A stretch of 64,000 nucleotides of DNA from CAYZYK01 sp964482615 (GTDB lineage Bacteria > Patescibacteriota > Minisyncoccia > Minisyncoccales > CAYZYK01), in assembly GCA_964482615.1 (NCBI GenBank), contig CAYZYK010000001.1, positions 8,915 to 72,914 on the forward strand. The letters run 5' to 3'. Below the pieces are notes generated by a model. It was not told where the DNA came from and did no database searches. It saw only the letters and a program-made list of their open reading frames with translations. A program made the translations under genes and the position numbers. This document shows positions 14,815-24,480 of this stretch, one piece after another (the first letter of the stretch is position 1; every line of letters begins with the position of its first letter).

Positions 14815-15537
14815 TTATTTTATTTTACAAACACTTTTTATTTTTTTAAGTTTCTTTAATGCCCGAGAAACAAAGAAAGCTAAAAACACAATAATGGCTA
14901 CGGGGATAATAACCTTTAATGCTCCCTTACTCTCTATTATAGAAAAATTATAAGCTCCATGCAAAAAAACAGCTAATAAAATTCCAGAGAAAAGAAACCT
15001 TTTTCTTTTTTTAATATTCAAAAAAGAAAGAGCCAAAAAGTAACCTAGGAGAGCAGAAGATAAAGCATGTAAAAAAGTAGCTGAGATGAATCGGAATACA
15101 GCCAATCCCACAGTTTGTAATAAATAAGGATAATTAGTTAAGAAAAGAAAAATATTCTCTAAAGCGGCAAAACCAAGCCCAGCGATTATCATATAAAGCA
15201 TAACATCTATTGGTTCATCAAGTTCAGAATTTCTGAGAACTTTCCATTTAACTACTAGATATTTTAATATTTCTTCTGTGAAAGCAACCACCACAAACCA
15301 ATCAAAAACCACAATTAAAGGAATTAATAAATCTAATTTGAATATGTTTTTGAATTCTACCAATGAAAATTCAACTAATATTTCTATTATTGCCGCAGGA
15401 ATAGCTATTACCATCCCATAAAAAAATATTTTAAGAATCATCCCGTTTGATTCTGGATGAACATCTGCCCTTAAATAAAATAAGAGCCAGATTATGCTGG
15501 GTAAAATCCCCAAAAGAATGTAAAAAAGATAATCCAT
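14815..15537 (-). CDS. PrsW-family intramembrane metalloprotease
   Basis: 240 aa with about seven or eight hydrophobic helices. The conserved membrane metal-site residues of the PrsW/CPBP-like group are present: EExxK at 88-92 (TEEILKYL), EN at 127-128 (AALENIFLFL), His157 and His193 (FLHGAYN). B. subtilis PrsW cleaves an anti-sigma factor, but the substrate here is unknown and no anti-sigma gene is nearby. It lies between valS and hsp20 on the same strand. Confidence 0.85.
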   Translation of the reverse strand: MDYLFYILLGILPSIIWLLFYLRADVHPESNGMILKIFFYGMVIAIPAAIIEILVEFSLVEFKNIFKLDLLIPLIVVFDWFVVVAFTEEILKYLVVKWKVLRNSELDEPIDVMLYMIIAGLGFAALENIFLFLTNYPYLLQTVGLAVFRFISATFLHALSSALLGYFLALSFLNIKKRKRFLFSGILLAVFLHGAYNFSIIESKGALKVIIPVAIIVFLAFFVSRALKKLKKIKSVCKIK

Positions 15538-15545
15538 AAATAATA

Positions 15546-17720
15546 TTATTTCTTACTCTTTTTTGGTTCCGGCCACCTCTCAATTAATAATAATTCTTTT
15601 TCTTTTATTGGTAATTTCCCGTAAATCTCTTCTGTAATAAAGGGACAGAAAGGATGTAGAAGTTTCAAGGAATTAATCAGAGTATATAATAAGATCTTTT
15701 CTGTATTTTCTTTTTGTTCATCCTTTTTTAATTGTTCCTTGCTTTCTTCAATATAGTTATCACAGAAATCATGCCAGAAAAAATCGTAAAGTTTATGAGC
15801 TGCTTGTCCAAATTCAAATTCATCCAAGTCCTTGTTTATCTCTTTTATGTTTTTGTTTAATTTATTTATTATTTTCTTATCTGAATCAGTCAAGGTTTTG
15901 AAATCTAAGATTTCTTTTAAATTCTTGAAATTAGATCCTTTAATGTTTTCCAGAAGGAAGCGAGTAGCGTTCCATATTTTGTTGCAGAATTTTTCTCCCA
16001 TAGCAATATTATCTTCAACAAAACGAATATCTTGTCCGCCCATAATTTGATAAGCTATTCCAAATCTTGTAGAGTCAGCACCATATTTTTCAATTAATTC
16101 CATTGGATCAATTCCAGTCCCCAGAGATTTTGACATTCTTCTACCATCTCTGGTTAAAATTGTTGCATGGATAATGACATCAGAAAAAGGGATTTTTTTC
16201 ATAAATTCCATTCCCGAAAAGATCATTCTTAATACCCACAAATTTATTATATCTCTTGCTGTAATTAAAATGTCAGTGGGGTAAAAAGATTTTAAGTCCT
16301 TTGTTTTTTTTGGCCAACCTAAAGTAGCAAAAGGCCATAGAGCTGAACTGAACCAGGTATCCAGAACATCTTTGCTTTGAGTTGGGCTGCATCTTTTACA
16401 AATTTTACACTCTTTTGGCTTTTCAACAGAAGCGAAGAATTTTTCTTTTTTTGAATTTTCACATTTAAAAATAGGCAACCTGTGACCCCACCAGATTTGC
16501 CTTGAAATACACCAATCCCTTATATTATCCAACCAATCAAAATACGGTTTTTTAAAGTTGGAAGGATTAAATTTTATTTTGCCTTTTTTAACCGGTTTTT
16601 TTGCTTTTTTAGCTAACTTGTCCATTTTTAAAAACCACTGCCAAGAAGGAATAAACTCAATTGTTGTTCCACACCTGTAACATTTTGGGATTTTGGTTTC
16701 ATAATCTTCTGTTTTTTCTAAAAGATTTTTTTCTTCTAAATCTCTTACAATTTCTTTTCTGGCTTCTTTAACATTAAGTCCTTGATATTTTTGAGGAGCA
16801 TTTTTTGTTATCTTTCCTTCTTTATTTATAACTTGGATTTTTTCTAGATTATGTTTTTCCCCTATCTTGTAATCTGTAAAATCATGAGCTGGTGTAACTT
16901 TAACAGCTCCTGTTCCAAATTCTGGGTCAACCAAAATATCTTTAACTATAGGTATTTCTTTTTTAACTAAAGGTAAAATAGCTTTTTTGCCTACTAACTT
17001 CTTGTATCTTTTATCTTTAGGATTAACAGCAACTGCTGTATCTCCAAGCATTGTTTCTGGTCGGGTGGTTGCAACTTTAATATATTTTTCTTCAGCTCCT
17101 TTCAGAGGATAAAGGATATACCAGAGTTTCCCTTTTTTTTCTTCATATTCTAGTTCAAGATTAGATAAACTAGTAGAGCATCTTGAGCACCAGTTAACCA
17201 CCCTCTTTCCTCGGTAAATCCAACCCTTTTTATGATAATGAACAAAAGCTTCTCTAACCGCCCTACTGTAATCTTTATCCATGGTAAATCTAGTCCTTGA
17301 CCAGTCACAAGAACAGCCTAGTTTTTTTAACTGGTTTAAGATAATATGGCCGTATTTTTCTTTCCATTCCCAAACTTTCTCAATGAACTTTTCACGACCA
17401 AGATCAAATCTTGTTTTGCTATCTTTTTTTAATTTTTTCTCAACCACATTTTGAGTAGCAATTCCCGCATGATCTGTTCCTGGCAACCAAAGGGTTCTGT
17501 AACCTTGCATTCTTTTCCTTCTAATTAAAATGTCATGGATAACAGAATTTAAAGCATGGCCCATATGTAGATTGCCCGTTACATTGGGTGGGGGAATAGT
17601 AATACAATAATTTCCTTTCTCTCCAGAATTGTTGTCTGGATTGAAAAACCCTGATTCTTCCCAAATCTTATAGATTCTATCTTCAACTTTTTTTGGATTG
17701 TAGATTTTTGGAAGTTCCAT
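15546..17720 (-). CDS. valS: Valine--tRNA ligase, short form
   Basis: Class I aminoacyl-tRNA synthetase that charges tRNA-Val. The HIGH motif is HMGH at 52-55 and the KMSKS loop is RMSKS near residue 530. The editing (CP1) domain includes ATTRPETMLGDTAVAV. The zinc-type CxxC pairs (WCSRC, CYRC, CKIC) are present. At 724 aa it is shorter than the usual 880-950 and stops soon after the anticodon-binding domain, so the C-terminal coiled-coil arm that contacts the tRNA elbow is missing. This looks like genuine trimming rather than a frameshift, because the end is clean and prsW follows. Confidence 0.95.
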   Translation of the reverse strand: MELPKIYNPKKVEDRIYKIWEESGFFNPDNNSGEKGNYCITIPPPNVTGNLHMGHALNSVIHDILIRRKRMQGYRTLWLPGTDHAGIATQNVVEKKLKKDSKTRFDLGREKFIEKVWEWKEKYGHIILNQLKKLGCSCDWSRTRFTMDKDYSRAVREAFVHYHKKGWIYRGKRVVNWCSRCSTSLSNLELEYEEKKGKLWYILYPLKGAEEKYIKVATTRPETMLGDTAVAVNPKDKRYKKLVGKKAILPLVKKEIPIVKDILVDPEFGTGAVKVTPAHDFTDYKIGEKHNLEKIQVINKEGKITKNAPQKYQGLNVKEARKEIVRDLEEKNLLEKTEDYETKIPKCYRCGTTIEFIPSWQWFLKMDKLAKKAKKPVKKGKIKFNPSNFKKPYFDWLDNIRDWCISRQIWWGHRLPIFKCENSKKEKFFASVEKPKECKICKRCSPTQSKDVLDTWFSSALWPFATLGWPKKTKDLKSFYPTDILITARDIINLWVLRMIFSGMEFMKKIPFSDVIIHATILTRDGRRMSKSLGTGIDPMELIEKYGADSTRFGIAYQIMGGQDIRFVEDNIAMGEKFCNKIWNATRFLLENIKGSNFKNLKEILDFKTLTDSDKKIINKLNKNIKEINKDLDEFEFGQAAHKLYDFFWHDFCDNYIEESKEQLKKDEQKENTEKILLYTLINSLKLLHPFCPFITEEIYGKLPIKEKELLLIERWPEPKKSKK

Positions 17721-17760
17721 ATTTAAGAATATTTTAACACAGACAGTACAATTATTAAAT

Positions 17761-18915
17761 TTATTTTAATCTAAGATTTGGTTCGGCTTTTATTTCCTGC
17801 CAGGATTTTTTGTTTTCTCTGCGGAAAAATCCCGTAACTGCTATTATTAAAGCGTTATCACCAGAATATTTAATATTCGGAACTAAAAACTCTGTTTTGG
17901 GTATTTCTTTTTTTATTTTCTCTTTGAGCTGTTTTCTTAATTCTTTGTTTGCTGTTACCCCACCACCCAAAAGAATGCTTTTTGCTTTTTTATCTTTTGC
18001 TGTCTTTATTGTTTTTTTAATTAAAACATCAATTATTGCTTGTTGTATTTCTTTTGCCATTTCTTTGATATATTGTTCCGATTCTTTTTCCTCTTTTTTT
18101 CTTTCTTTAAAATCATACAATACAGCAGTTTTTAAACCAGAAAAACTGAAATCATAATTTTTACTGTTAATCATTGGTCTTGGCAGTTCAATTTTAAATT
18201 TAAATTTTCCTTCCTTCTTTTTTGCTTTTTTTTCAATAATAGGGCCCCCGGGATAGGGAAGACCGAGTATCCTTGCTGTTTTATCGAAACATTCACCAGC
18301 TGCATCGTCTCTTGTTTCTCCAATTATTTCGTAATTACCTATTTTTTTGCTTAAAATTAATTGAGTGTGTCCTCCACTAATAATCAAAGATATGGCAGGG
18401 AAAAGTTCATTTCTGGGTTTTCTTTTCACAAAATTAGATAGAATGTGAGCTTCAATATGGTTTACTGGAACAACAGGTAAATTCCAACTTAAAGCTAAAG
18501 CTTTAGTGAGATTAATTCCTGTCCATAAACAAGGATCAAGCCCTGGGCCTGTTGTTGCAGCAATTAAATCTATTTTTGGTTTTTTGGTTTTTTTAAGGAA
18601 TATTTTTAAGTTATTTAGAAGATTTTTTTCTCTTTTTAAGATATTTTTTATCTTTTCTTTTTTGAGTTTTATTTTTTTCTTTGGTTTGGAAAAAAGATCA
18701 GCTTCTTTTAAGGATTTTTCAAGAACGGGGATTAAGTTTTTTTGATGTTCTCTTTTTGCTAAGGTAGGATAAACTCCACCATATTTTTTGTGGATTTCAA
18801 CTTGAGAGGAAACAATATTCGATAAGATTTTAAAATCAGCCTCTTTTTTGTTTAAGACCTCAATTACAGCCACACAAGTGTCATCACAAGATGTTTCAAT
18901 TCCTAATATTTTCAT
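17761..18915 (-). CDS. tsaD: tRNA N6-adenosine threonylcarbamoyltransferase TsaD
   Basis: TsaD transfers threonylcarbamoyl to A37 of tRNAs that read ANN codons. From the ATG at 18915 (preferred over an upstream TTG at 18930) the protein begins MKILGIETSCDDT, the family start. The metal-binding HxxxH is VNHIEAH, with later ISGGHTQL, DDAAGECFDK and GGGVTANKELR motifs. At 384 aa it is longer than the usual 335-345, largely because of a Lys-rich insertion at about residues 75-110, before the GPGLDPCLW stretch. Confidence 0.94.
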   Translation of the reverse strand: MKILGIETSCDDTCVAVIEVLNKKEADFKILSNIVSSQVEIHKKYGGVYPTLAKREHQKNLIPVLEKSLKEADLFSKPKKKIKLKKEKIKNILKREKNLLNNLKIFLKKTKKPKIDLIAATTGPGLDPCLWTGINLTKALALSWNLPVVPVNHIEAHILSNFVKRKPRNELFPAISLIISGGHTQLILSKKIGNYEIIGETRDDAAGECFDKTARILGLPYPGGPIIEKKAKKKEGKFKFKIELPRPMINSKNYDFSFSGLKTAVLYDFKERKKEEKESEQYIKEMAKEIQQAIIDVLIKKTIKTAKDKKAKSILLGGGVTANKELRKQLKEKIKKEIPKTEFLVPNIKYSGDNALIIAVTGFFRRENKKSWQEIKAEPNLRLK

Positions 18916-19006
18916 AAATTTAAAAAACAAAGAAAAAATGAGTAATATTTATGTTATCTGAGATATTGATTTTTTTCAATTTTTGAGATAAGATTAAAAT
19001 ATTGTT

Positions 19007-19078
19007 GGCCCCATCGTCTAACGGACAGGACGTTTGATTTTCAATCAAGTAATAGGGGTTCGATTCCCCTTGGGGCCA
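19007..19078 (+). tRNA. tRNA-Glu (UUC)
   Basis: Acceptor GGCCCCA/TGGGGCC, anticodon stem TTTGA/TCAAG, loop TTTTCAA with anticodon UUC and T loop TTCGATT. CCA is not encoded. The next reading frame begins one base after the discriminator. Confidence 0.95.
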
Positions 19079-19079
19079 C

Positions 19080-19769
19080 ATGACCCCCAGAAATAAAAGC
19101 AAATATAAAAAGGCGTTTAATCTACGAATTAAAGGAAAGAGTTATAGAGAAATAAAAGGAGCTTTGGGAATTCCCAAAAGCACGCTTAGTAGTTGGTTTA
19201 AAGGTCTGGAATTGCCTAAATCTGCCCAAAAGATTCTTAAAGAAAAAGACAAGAAGGGCAGAAAAAAATTATTAGAATTTAATAAAAAACGCAGCTAGAG
19301 AATCTATCTTGAAAATCAGAGAATAAGAAAAAATGTCGCTAACAGAATCAAAGATTTTTCAGAATATGAACTGTTGTTGGTTGGAAGCGCTCTTTATTGG
19401 GCAGAAGGATATAAAAAACAACAAAATACAAATTCGTCTTGTGTTTGTTTCGTTAATTCTGATCCGGCAATGATTCTTTTGTTTTTGCGATTTCTTCGAA
19501 GGATTATCAAAGTTCCCGAAAAAAGAATAAGGCTATCAATTCAAACACACCCAAATCTTAATAAGAAATCTATTATTAATTTTTGGGCAGGTATAACTAA
19601 CATTTCTCAAGAACGGATTAGAACTAAAAGGTGTAAAAGTCGGGCAAGTAAGGGGAAATGTCCCAGAAACACCCTTCCTTATGGTACAGTAGACGTAAGA
19701 GTAAGTAAGCGTCAATATTTTTTTAAGATTAGGGGATGGATTGATGGAATTAAAAAATTCAATACCTGA
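19080..19769 (+). pseudogene. HTH plus LAGLIDADG-like protein split by an in-frame TAG
   Basis: Two open frames (19080-19298 and 19374-19769) lie in the same reading frame, separated only by a TAG at 19296-19298. Reading through it gives one protein of about 229 aa. The first part is a homeodomain-like helix-turn-helix (SYREIKGALGIPKSTLSSWF). The second has LLVGSALYWAEGYK, which resembles a LAGLIDADG helix, and then VNSDPAMILLFLRFLRRI, as in small homing-endonuclease-like proteins. The segment between the stop and the second frame has no further stops, so the break is probably a single nonsense mutation. A truncated HTH-only protein or readthrough is possible. The ATG starts 1 nt after tRNA-Glu. 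Confidence 0.65.
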
Positions 19770-19803
19770 AATAAATTGGTTGTTTGTTTTCTCTTATCAT
19801 CCT

Positions 19804-21336
19804 ATGTCTAAAAAATACTTAGAAGTTGGTCATGCTCCAGACTTTGAAGATCCAAAAAGAAAAAACCTTTATCGTTTCTTTGAAATAATTCCTGGGGTTA
19901 TAAGTTTGGGAACCTTAATTGGGGTTCTCGTTTTTTCTTGGATTTTGCCGTCATTTGTTGCTATTTTTATAATTCTCTTTTGTTTCTTTTATCTTTGTAA
20001 AATCTGTTATTTCTCTATCCACCAAATAGCAACCTATATTAAAATGAAGAGGAATTTGAAAACTAATTGGCAAAAAAAGCTTAAAGAATTGAAAGACAAA
20101 GACTGGAAAGATATTTATCATTTAATAGTTTTACCAACCTACAAAGAGAAACCAGAGATAATAAAAAGTAGCTTAAATGCTTTGATTGGTTCTGATCATC
20201 CTAAAGATAAAATGATTATAGTTCTTGGTCTTGAAGAAAGAGCAGGTAAAGAAGCTCAGGAAAGGGCAGATGAAATAAAAAAAGAATATGAAGATAGTTT
20301 CTATCAGTTCTTAATTACAGTTCACCCAAAAGATATTCCAGGTGAGCTTGCAGGAAAAGGATCTAATGAAAAGTGGGCTGTAAGAGAAGCGAAAGAAAAA
20401 ATAATAGACAAATTAAATATTCCTTATAAAAACATTATCGTTTCAAGTTTTGATATTGACACTAAAGTTTATCCTCGATACTTTTCTTGCTTAACTTATC
20501 ATTTTTTAACAGTTGAAAATCCACAAAAAACAAGTTACCAGCCTGTTCCTGTTTATAACAATAATATTTGGAAAGCTCCTGCTTTCAGTAGATTGGTTGC
20601 TACTTCAAACACTTTCTGGCAGATGGTTCAACAAGGAAGATCAGAGAAACTAGTAACTTATTCTTCCCATTCTATGCCTTTCTGGATATTTGAAGAGGTA
20701 GGTTATCCTAACAACATGGTTTCTGATGACTCAAGAATTTTTTGGAAATCTTACCTTTATTACAATGGAGATTACAAAGTCGTACCCTTGTATTATCCTG
20801 TTTCAATGGATGCTGTTTTGGCTGATAATCTTTGGAAGACAATAATAAATCAATACAAACAGCAGAGAAGATGGGCCTGGGGGTGTGAAGAAATACCCTA
20901 TTTGATATATGGGTTTTTAAAGAACAAAAAAATTTCTCTTCCAGAAAAATTAAAACATTTGTTTACCATATTAGATGGTTACTGGTCTTGGGCAACATCC
21001 ACCCTTTTAATATTTATTTTGGGTTGGTTGCCTTTAATTTTAGGGGGTGAGAAATTCAGTAGAAGTTTACTTTCTTACAACTTACCAAGATTAACAGGGA
21101 GGATTATGACTCTTGCTATGATCGGTATGATTGTCTCTGCTATTTTAAGTATGCTCCTTTTGCCTCCTCGGCCAGAAGAGACAAGTAAAACGAAATATTT
21201 ATTTTTATTATTACAATGGGTTCTTTTGCCTGTTACTTTGATCGTTTTTGGTTCTTTTCCTGCTTTAGATGCCCAAATCCATTTAATGTTGGGAAAATAT
21301 ATGGGATTTTGGGTTACAGAAAAGGCTAGAAAATAG
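19804..21336 (+). CDS. Processive-type family 2 glycosyltransferase, membrane-bound
   Basis: From the ATG at 19804 this is a 510-aa membrane glycosyltransferase; the frame is open back to 19741, overlapping the broken gene, but that start is less likely. There are two N-terminal hydrophobic helices, a cytosolic GT-A domain with an acidic DxD-like SFDIDTKV near residues 215-220, and QQRRW near 353-357, the QxxRW motif of cellulose/chitin-synthase-like enzymes. Four more hydrophobic segments follow. It may polymerise or export a cell-surface polysaccharide; the sugar is unknown. It converges on recG with 1 nt between the stop codons. Confidence 0.85.
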   Translation: MSKKYLEVGHAPDFEDPKRKNLYRFFEIIPGVISLGTLIGVLVFSWILPSFVAIFIILFCFFYLCKICYFSIHQIATYIKMKRNLKTNWQKKLKELKDKDWKDIYHLIVLPTYKEKPEIIKSSLNALIGSDHPKDKMIIVLGLEERAGKEAQERADEIKKEYEDSFYQFLITVHPKDIPGELAGKGSNEKWAVREAKEKIIDKLNIPYKNIIVSSFDIDTKVYPRYFSCLTYHFLTVENPQKTSYQPVPVYNNNIWKAPAFSRLVATSNTFWQMVQQGRSEKLVTYSSHSMPFWIFEEVGYPNNMVSDDSRIFWKSYLYYNGDYKVVPLYYPVSMDAVLADNLWKTIINQYKQQRRWAWGCEEIPYLIYGFLKNKKISLPEKLKHLFTILDGYWSWATSTLLIFILGWLPLILGGEKFSRSLLSYNLPRLTGRIMTLAMIGMIVSAILSMLLLPPRPEETSKTKYLFLLLQWVLLPVTLIVFGSFPALDAQIHLMLGKYMGFWVTEKARK

Positions 21337-21337
21337 T

Positions 21338-23443
21338 TTATTCAAAGTGAATTCTTTTTTCAAAATGTTTTACTCTTTCTTTTAGAACAGGGTATTTTTT
21401 TAATTCTGGGTTCTCGTCTAAGATTTCTTTGGCTGACTCTCTGGTTTTTTCAACTAGTTCTGTATTTTTTAAGTTTGCCATAGCCAAATCAGGAATTCCC
21501 CATTGACGAGCCCCGTAAAGTTCCCCGGGTCCCCTTATTTCTAAGTCTTTCTCTGCTAGTTCAAATCCATCTTCTGAATGTTTTAAAGCTTTTAATCTTT
21601 TTCTTGTTTTTTTTGTTGTAGAATCAGCGAGCAAGAAACAATAAGATTGAAATTTTGATCTTCCCACTCTTCCTCTGAACTGATGGAGTTGGGCTAAACC
21701 AAATCTATCAGCTCCCTCGATCATCATAACGGTGGCTCTTGGAATATCAATTCCAACCTCAACCACCGAAGTCGAAACCAAAATATCAATTGAGCCGGTT
21801 TTAAAAGCTCGCATTATTTTCTCTTTTTCTCTTGTTTTCATTTTTCCGTGTAACATTCCAATTTTTAAATTAGGGAAAACCTCTTCAGATAATTTTTCAT
21901 ATTCTTCTTTTACTGCTTTAACATCTCCCCAGCCTGTTTTATCCTCTTCTTTTTTAGTTGGTTCAATTCTGGGGCAGATAACGAAAATACCATGTTCTTT
22001 TTCAGCTTCTTTTTTGATGAAATTATAGGTTTCTTTTCTTTTTTTAGGTGAGATAATTTTTGTCTTGACCTTTTTTCTTTCTTTGGGTAGTTCTGTAATT
22101 AAAGACAGATCAAGATCACCATAAACAGTTAAAGCTAGAGTTCTGGGGATTGGGGTTGCCGTCATAGACAAAAGATGAGGGATAAATTCTTTTTGTTCAC
22201 AAAGCCTTGCTCTTTGTTCGACCCCAAATCTGTGTTGTTCATCTACTATTACCAAAGCCAAATCCTTGAATTTAACTTTTTCTTGAATCAAAGCATGAGT
22301 TCCTATTAAAATGTTCACTTCTCCTTTCTTTAATTTTTCCAACAATCTTCTTCTTGAAATTTCCAAGACATCATTTTTTAATTTAACAGTATTTATTTTA
22401 TCTTGTTTTCCAGTTAAAAATCCTATCTTCAACTTAAAATCATCTAAAAGTTTTCTTACTTCTCTGAAATGCTGTTTAGCTAAAATTTCAGTTGGAGCCA
22501 TAAAAGCTACCTGATGACCGGCTTTGGCCGTGTTTAAAGCGGCCATTGTGGCAACTACAGTTTTACCGCTCCCTACATCTCCCTCAAGCAGTCTTGACAT
22601 AGGGTATGGTTTTTCTAAATTTTTTAATATTTGCCAAGCTGACTTTTTTTGAGAATCAGTGAGGGTGAAAGACAAAGAATCAGTGAATTTTTTCATTAAT
22701 TCAGCATCTAAAGGACAAGAAATTGCTTGTTTTTTCTTTATTCTTAGTTTTTCTTTTAAAACAGAGATTTGAATTAAAAAAAGTTCCTCAAAAGCAAATC
22801 TCTCTTGAGCTTTCTTTGCTTTTTTTAAAGAATTAGGAAAATGAATTTGAACTAAAGCTTCTCTGACAGGGATTAAATTGTGCTTTTTCCTTTGTTCTTC
22901 TGGCAAGGGATCTTGAATCTTTTCTTTAAATTCATCTATTAAGGGTTTAATAATGTATCTTAACCAACGGGAAGATAATCCTTCTGTTGCTGGATAAACA
23001 GGAATTATTCTCCCGGTATGAATTAATTTTTCTTTCTCAAATATTTTTTCATAAATGGGGTTGTTTAAATAAATACCATCCTTTCTTAAGCTTATTTTCC
23101 CTGCTAAACAAACAGTTGTTCCTTCCTTTAGGGTTTTTTCTAAATAAGGTTGATTGAACCATATTACCTTTAAGGGGGCTGTTTTATCTTGAACAATTGC
23201 TTCTGTTATAACCATTCTTTTTTTCCAAGTTCTGGTATTTTTTATCTCTTTTATTTTTCCTTTTATACAAACATTTTTGTTTGGTTTAATTTCTGATATT
23301 GAAGAAATATTTGAAAAATCCTCGTAGCGGTGGGGAAAATGAAAGAGTAAGTCCCGGACTGTTTTTATTCCGAGTTTTTCTAATCTTTTTTGGTATTTTG
23401 GACCGATCTGTGATATTTTTTTGATCTGAGTTGATAACTCCAT
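21338..23443 (-). CDS. recG: ATP-dependent DNA helicase RecG
   Basis: RecG remodels stalled forks and branched DNA. The 701-aa protein has the N-terminal wedge/OB region (LLFHFPHRYEDFS, VCIKGKIKEI), Walker A GDVGSGKT near 287-294, the DEQH box (IVDEQHRFGVEQR), SMTATPIPRTLAL, and the C-terminal motif VI (QFRGRVGRSKFQSYC) with the TRG-type tail. Length and motif order are typical for the family. Confidence 0.96.
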   Translation of the reverse strand: MELSTQIKKISQIGPKYQKRLEKLGIKTVRDLLFHFPHRYEDFSNISSISEIKPNKNVCIKGKIKEIKNTRTWKKRMVITEAIVQDKTAPLKVIWFNQPYLEKTLKEGTTVCLAGKISLRKDGIYLNNPIYEKIFEKEKLIHTGRIIPVYPATEGLSSRWLRYIIKPLIDEFKEKIQDPLPEEQRKKHNLIPVREALVQIHFPNSLKKAKKAQERFAFEELFLIQISVLKEKLRIKKKQAISCPLDAELMKKFTDSLSFTLTDSQKKSAWQILKNLEKPYPMSRLLEGDVGSGKTVVATMAALNTAKAGHQVAFMAPTEILAKQHFREVRKLLDDFKLKIGFLTGKQDKINTVKLKNDVLEISRRRLLEKLKKGEVNILIGTHALIQEKVKFKDLALVIVDEQHRFGVEQRARLCEQKEFIPHLLSMTATPIPRTLALTVYGDLDLSLITELPKERKKVKTKIISPKKRKETYNFIKKEAEKEHGIFVICPRIEPTKKEEDKTGWGDVKAVKEEYEKLSEEVFPNLKIGMLHGKMKTREKEKIMRAFKTGSIDILVSTSVVEVGIDIPRATVMMIEGADRFGLAQLHQFRGRVGRSKFQSYCFLLADSTTKKTRKRLKALKHSEDGFELAEKDLEIRGPGELYGARQWGIPDLAMANLKNTELVEKTRESAKEILDENPELKKYPVLKERVKHFEKRIHFE

Positions 23444-23515
23444 GTTTTATTTTTATCCTATTTTTTAGTAAACTATATATTGTAAGATAAATCAAAGTTT
23501 AATAAACGAAATAAA

Positions 23516-24478
23516 ATGGAATTTAAAAAACACGGTCCTGTATTAACAGCTGAAATTAAAGATAATTTTGGGGTTATATTTAATTGCGGAGCAGCAGAAT
23601 ACAAAGACAAAATTTATTTACTTCCCCGGGTTATTGAGAAAGGATACAAAAAAAGAAAAAAGGGAGGTTATGATAAGTATATATCAAAAGTTTATTTAGC
23701 TGAAAGTGATGATGGAAAAAACTTTAAAATATCAAAAAACCCCTTTTTGTCTCCTGGGGAAAATTATGATAAATATGGATGTGAAGACCCACGAGTAACA
23801 AAACTGAAAGACAGATTTTTTATAACTTATACTGCCCTCTCTCGTCCTGCTTATTCTGGAAAAGGCAAGAGAATAGGGTTAGCCTCAACAAAAGATTTCT
23901 CTGAAATTAAGAAACACGGAATCATGGGTCCGAATATTGAAGACAAAAATACTGTCATTTTCCCGGAGACTATTAAGAGAAAGGTTGTTGTCCTGCATAG
24001 AGCAGAACCAGAAATTCAGATAATATTTTTTGATAGTATTGAAGACTTAATTGCAAACAAAACAGCAGGTTTTTGGGAATCTTACCTTGAGAATATAGAA
24101 GATCATCTGTTTTTGAAGAGGGAATATAAATGGGAGACAGCTAAAATTGGAGCAGGACCACCACCCATTAAAACAGAGAAAGGATGGCTATTGATATATC
24201 ACGGTGTTGATTCTGAAGAAGTATACAGAGCGGGAGTTGTTCTTTTGGATCTTAAAGATCCCCAGAAAATAATTGCAAGAAGCCCAACTCCTATTTTGGA
24301 GCCCAGCGAAGATTATGAGAAAGAAGGTCATGTTCCTTTTGTTGTTTTTCCAACAGGCGCTGTAATAAAAGGAGGAGATCTTTTCTTATATTATGGCGCA
24401 GCAGACGAAAAGTGTTGTCTTGCAACGTGCAATTTAGAAAAGCTAATAGACTTTCTTCTTAAAAAAAGAAATAAATAA
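23516..24478 (+). CDS. GH130-like glycosidase/phosphorylase
   Basis: A 320-aa five-bladed beta-propeller-type protein of glycoside hydrolase family 130, whose members are mostly beta-1,4-mannoside phosphorylases. Supporting segments are NCGAAEYKDKIYLLPRV near the N terminus, YGCEDPRVTKLKD (the catalytic Asp in the family's EDPR motif), the GAGPPPIKTEKGWLLIYHGV block and FPTGAVIKGGDLFLYYGAAD. The substrate is not readable from sequence. It is 2 nt before a kinase gene on the same strand. Confidence 0.87.
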   Translation: MEFKKHGPVLTAEIKDNFGVIFNCGAAEYKDKIYLLPRVIEKGYKKRKKGGYDKYISKVYLAESDDGKNFKISKNPFLSPGENYDKYGCEDPRVTKLKDRFFITYTALSRPAYSGKGKRIGLASTKDFSEIKKHGIMGPNIEDKNTVIFPETIKRKVVVLHRAEPEIQIIFFDSIEDLIANKTAGFWESYLENIEDHLFLKREYKWETAKIGAGPPPIKTEKGWLLIYHGVDSEEVYRAGVVLLDLKDPQKIIARSPTPILEPSEDYEKEGHVPFVVFPTGAVIKGGDLFLYYGAADEKCCLATCNLEKLIDFLLKKRNK

Positions 24479-24480
24479 TT

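Noticed and set aside
15546..17720. Short ValS as a frameshifted gene
   Set aside because: The reading frame is complete through the anticodon-binding domain and ends cleanly before prsW; only the optional C-terminal coiled-coil is missing.
19296..19298. TAG read as a sense codon (genetic code change)
   Set aside because: Recoding known in CPR lineages concerns UGA, not UAG, and one stop in a probable selfish gene is better explained by mutation.
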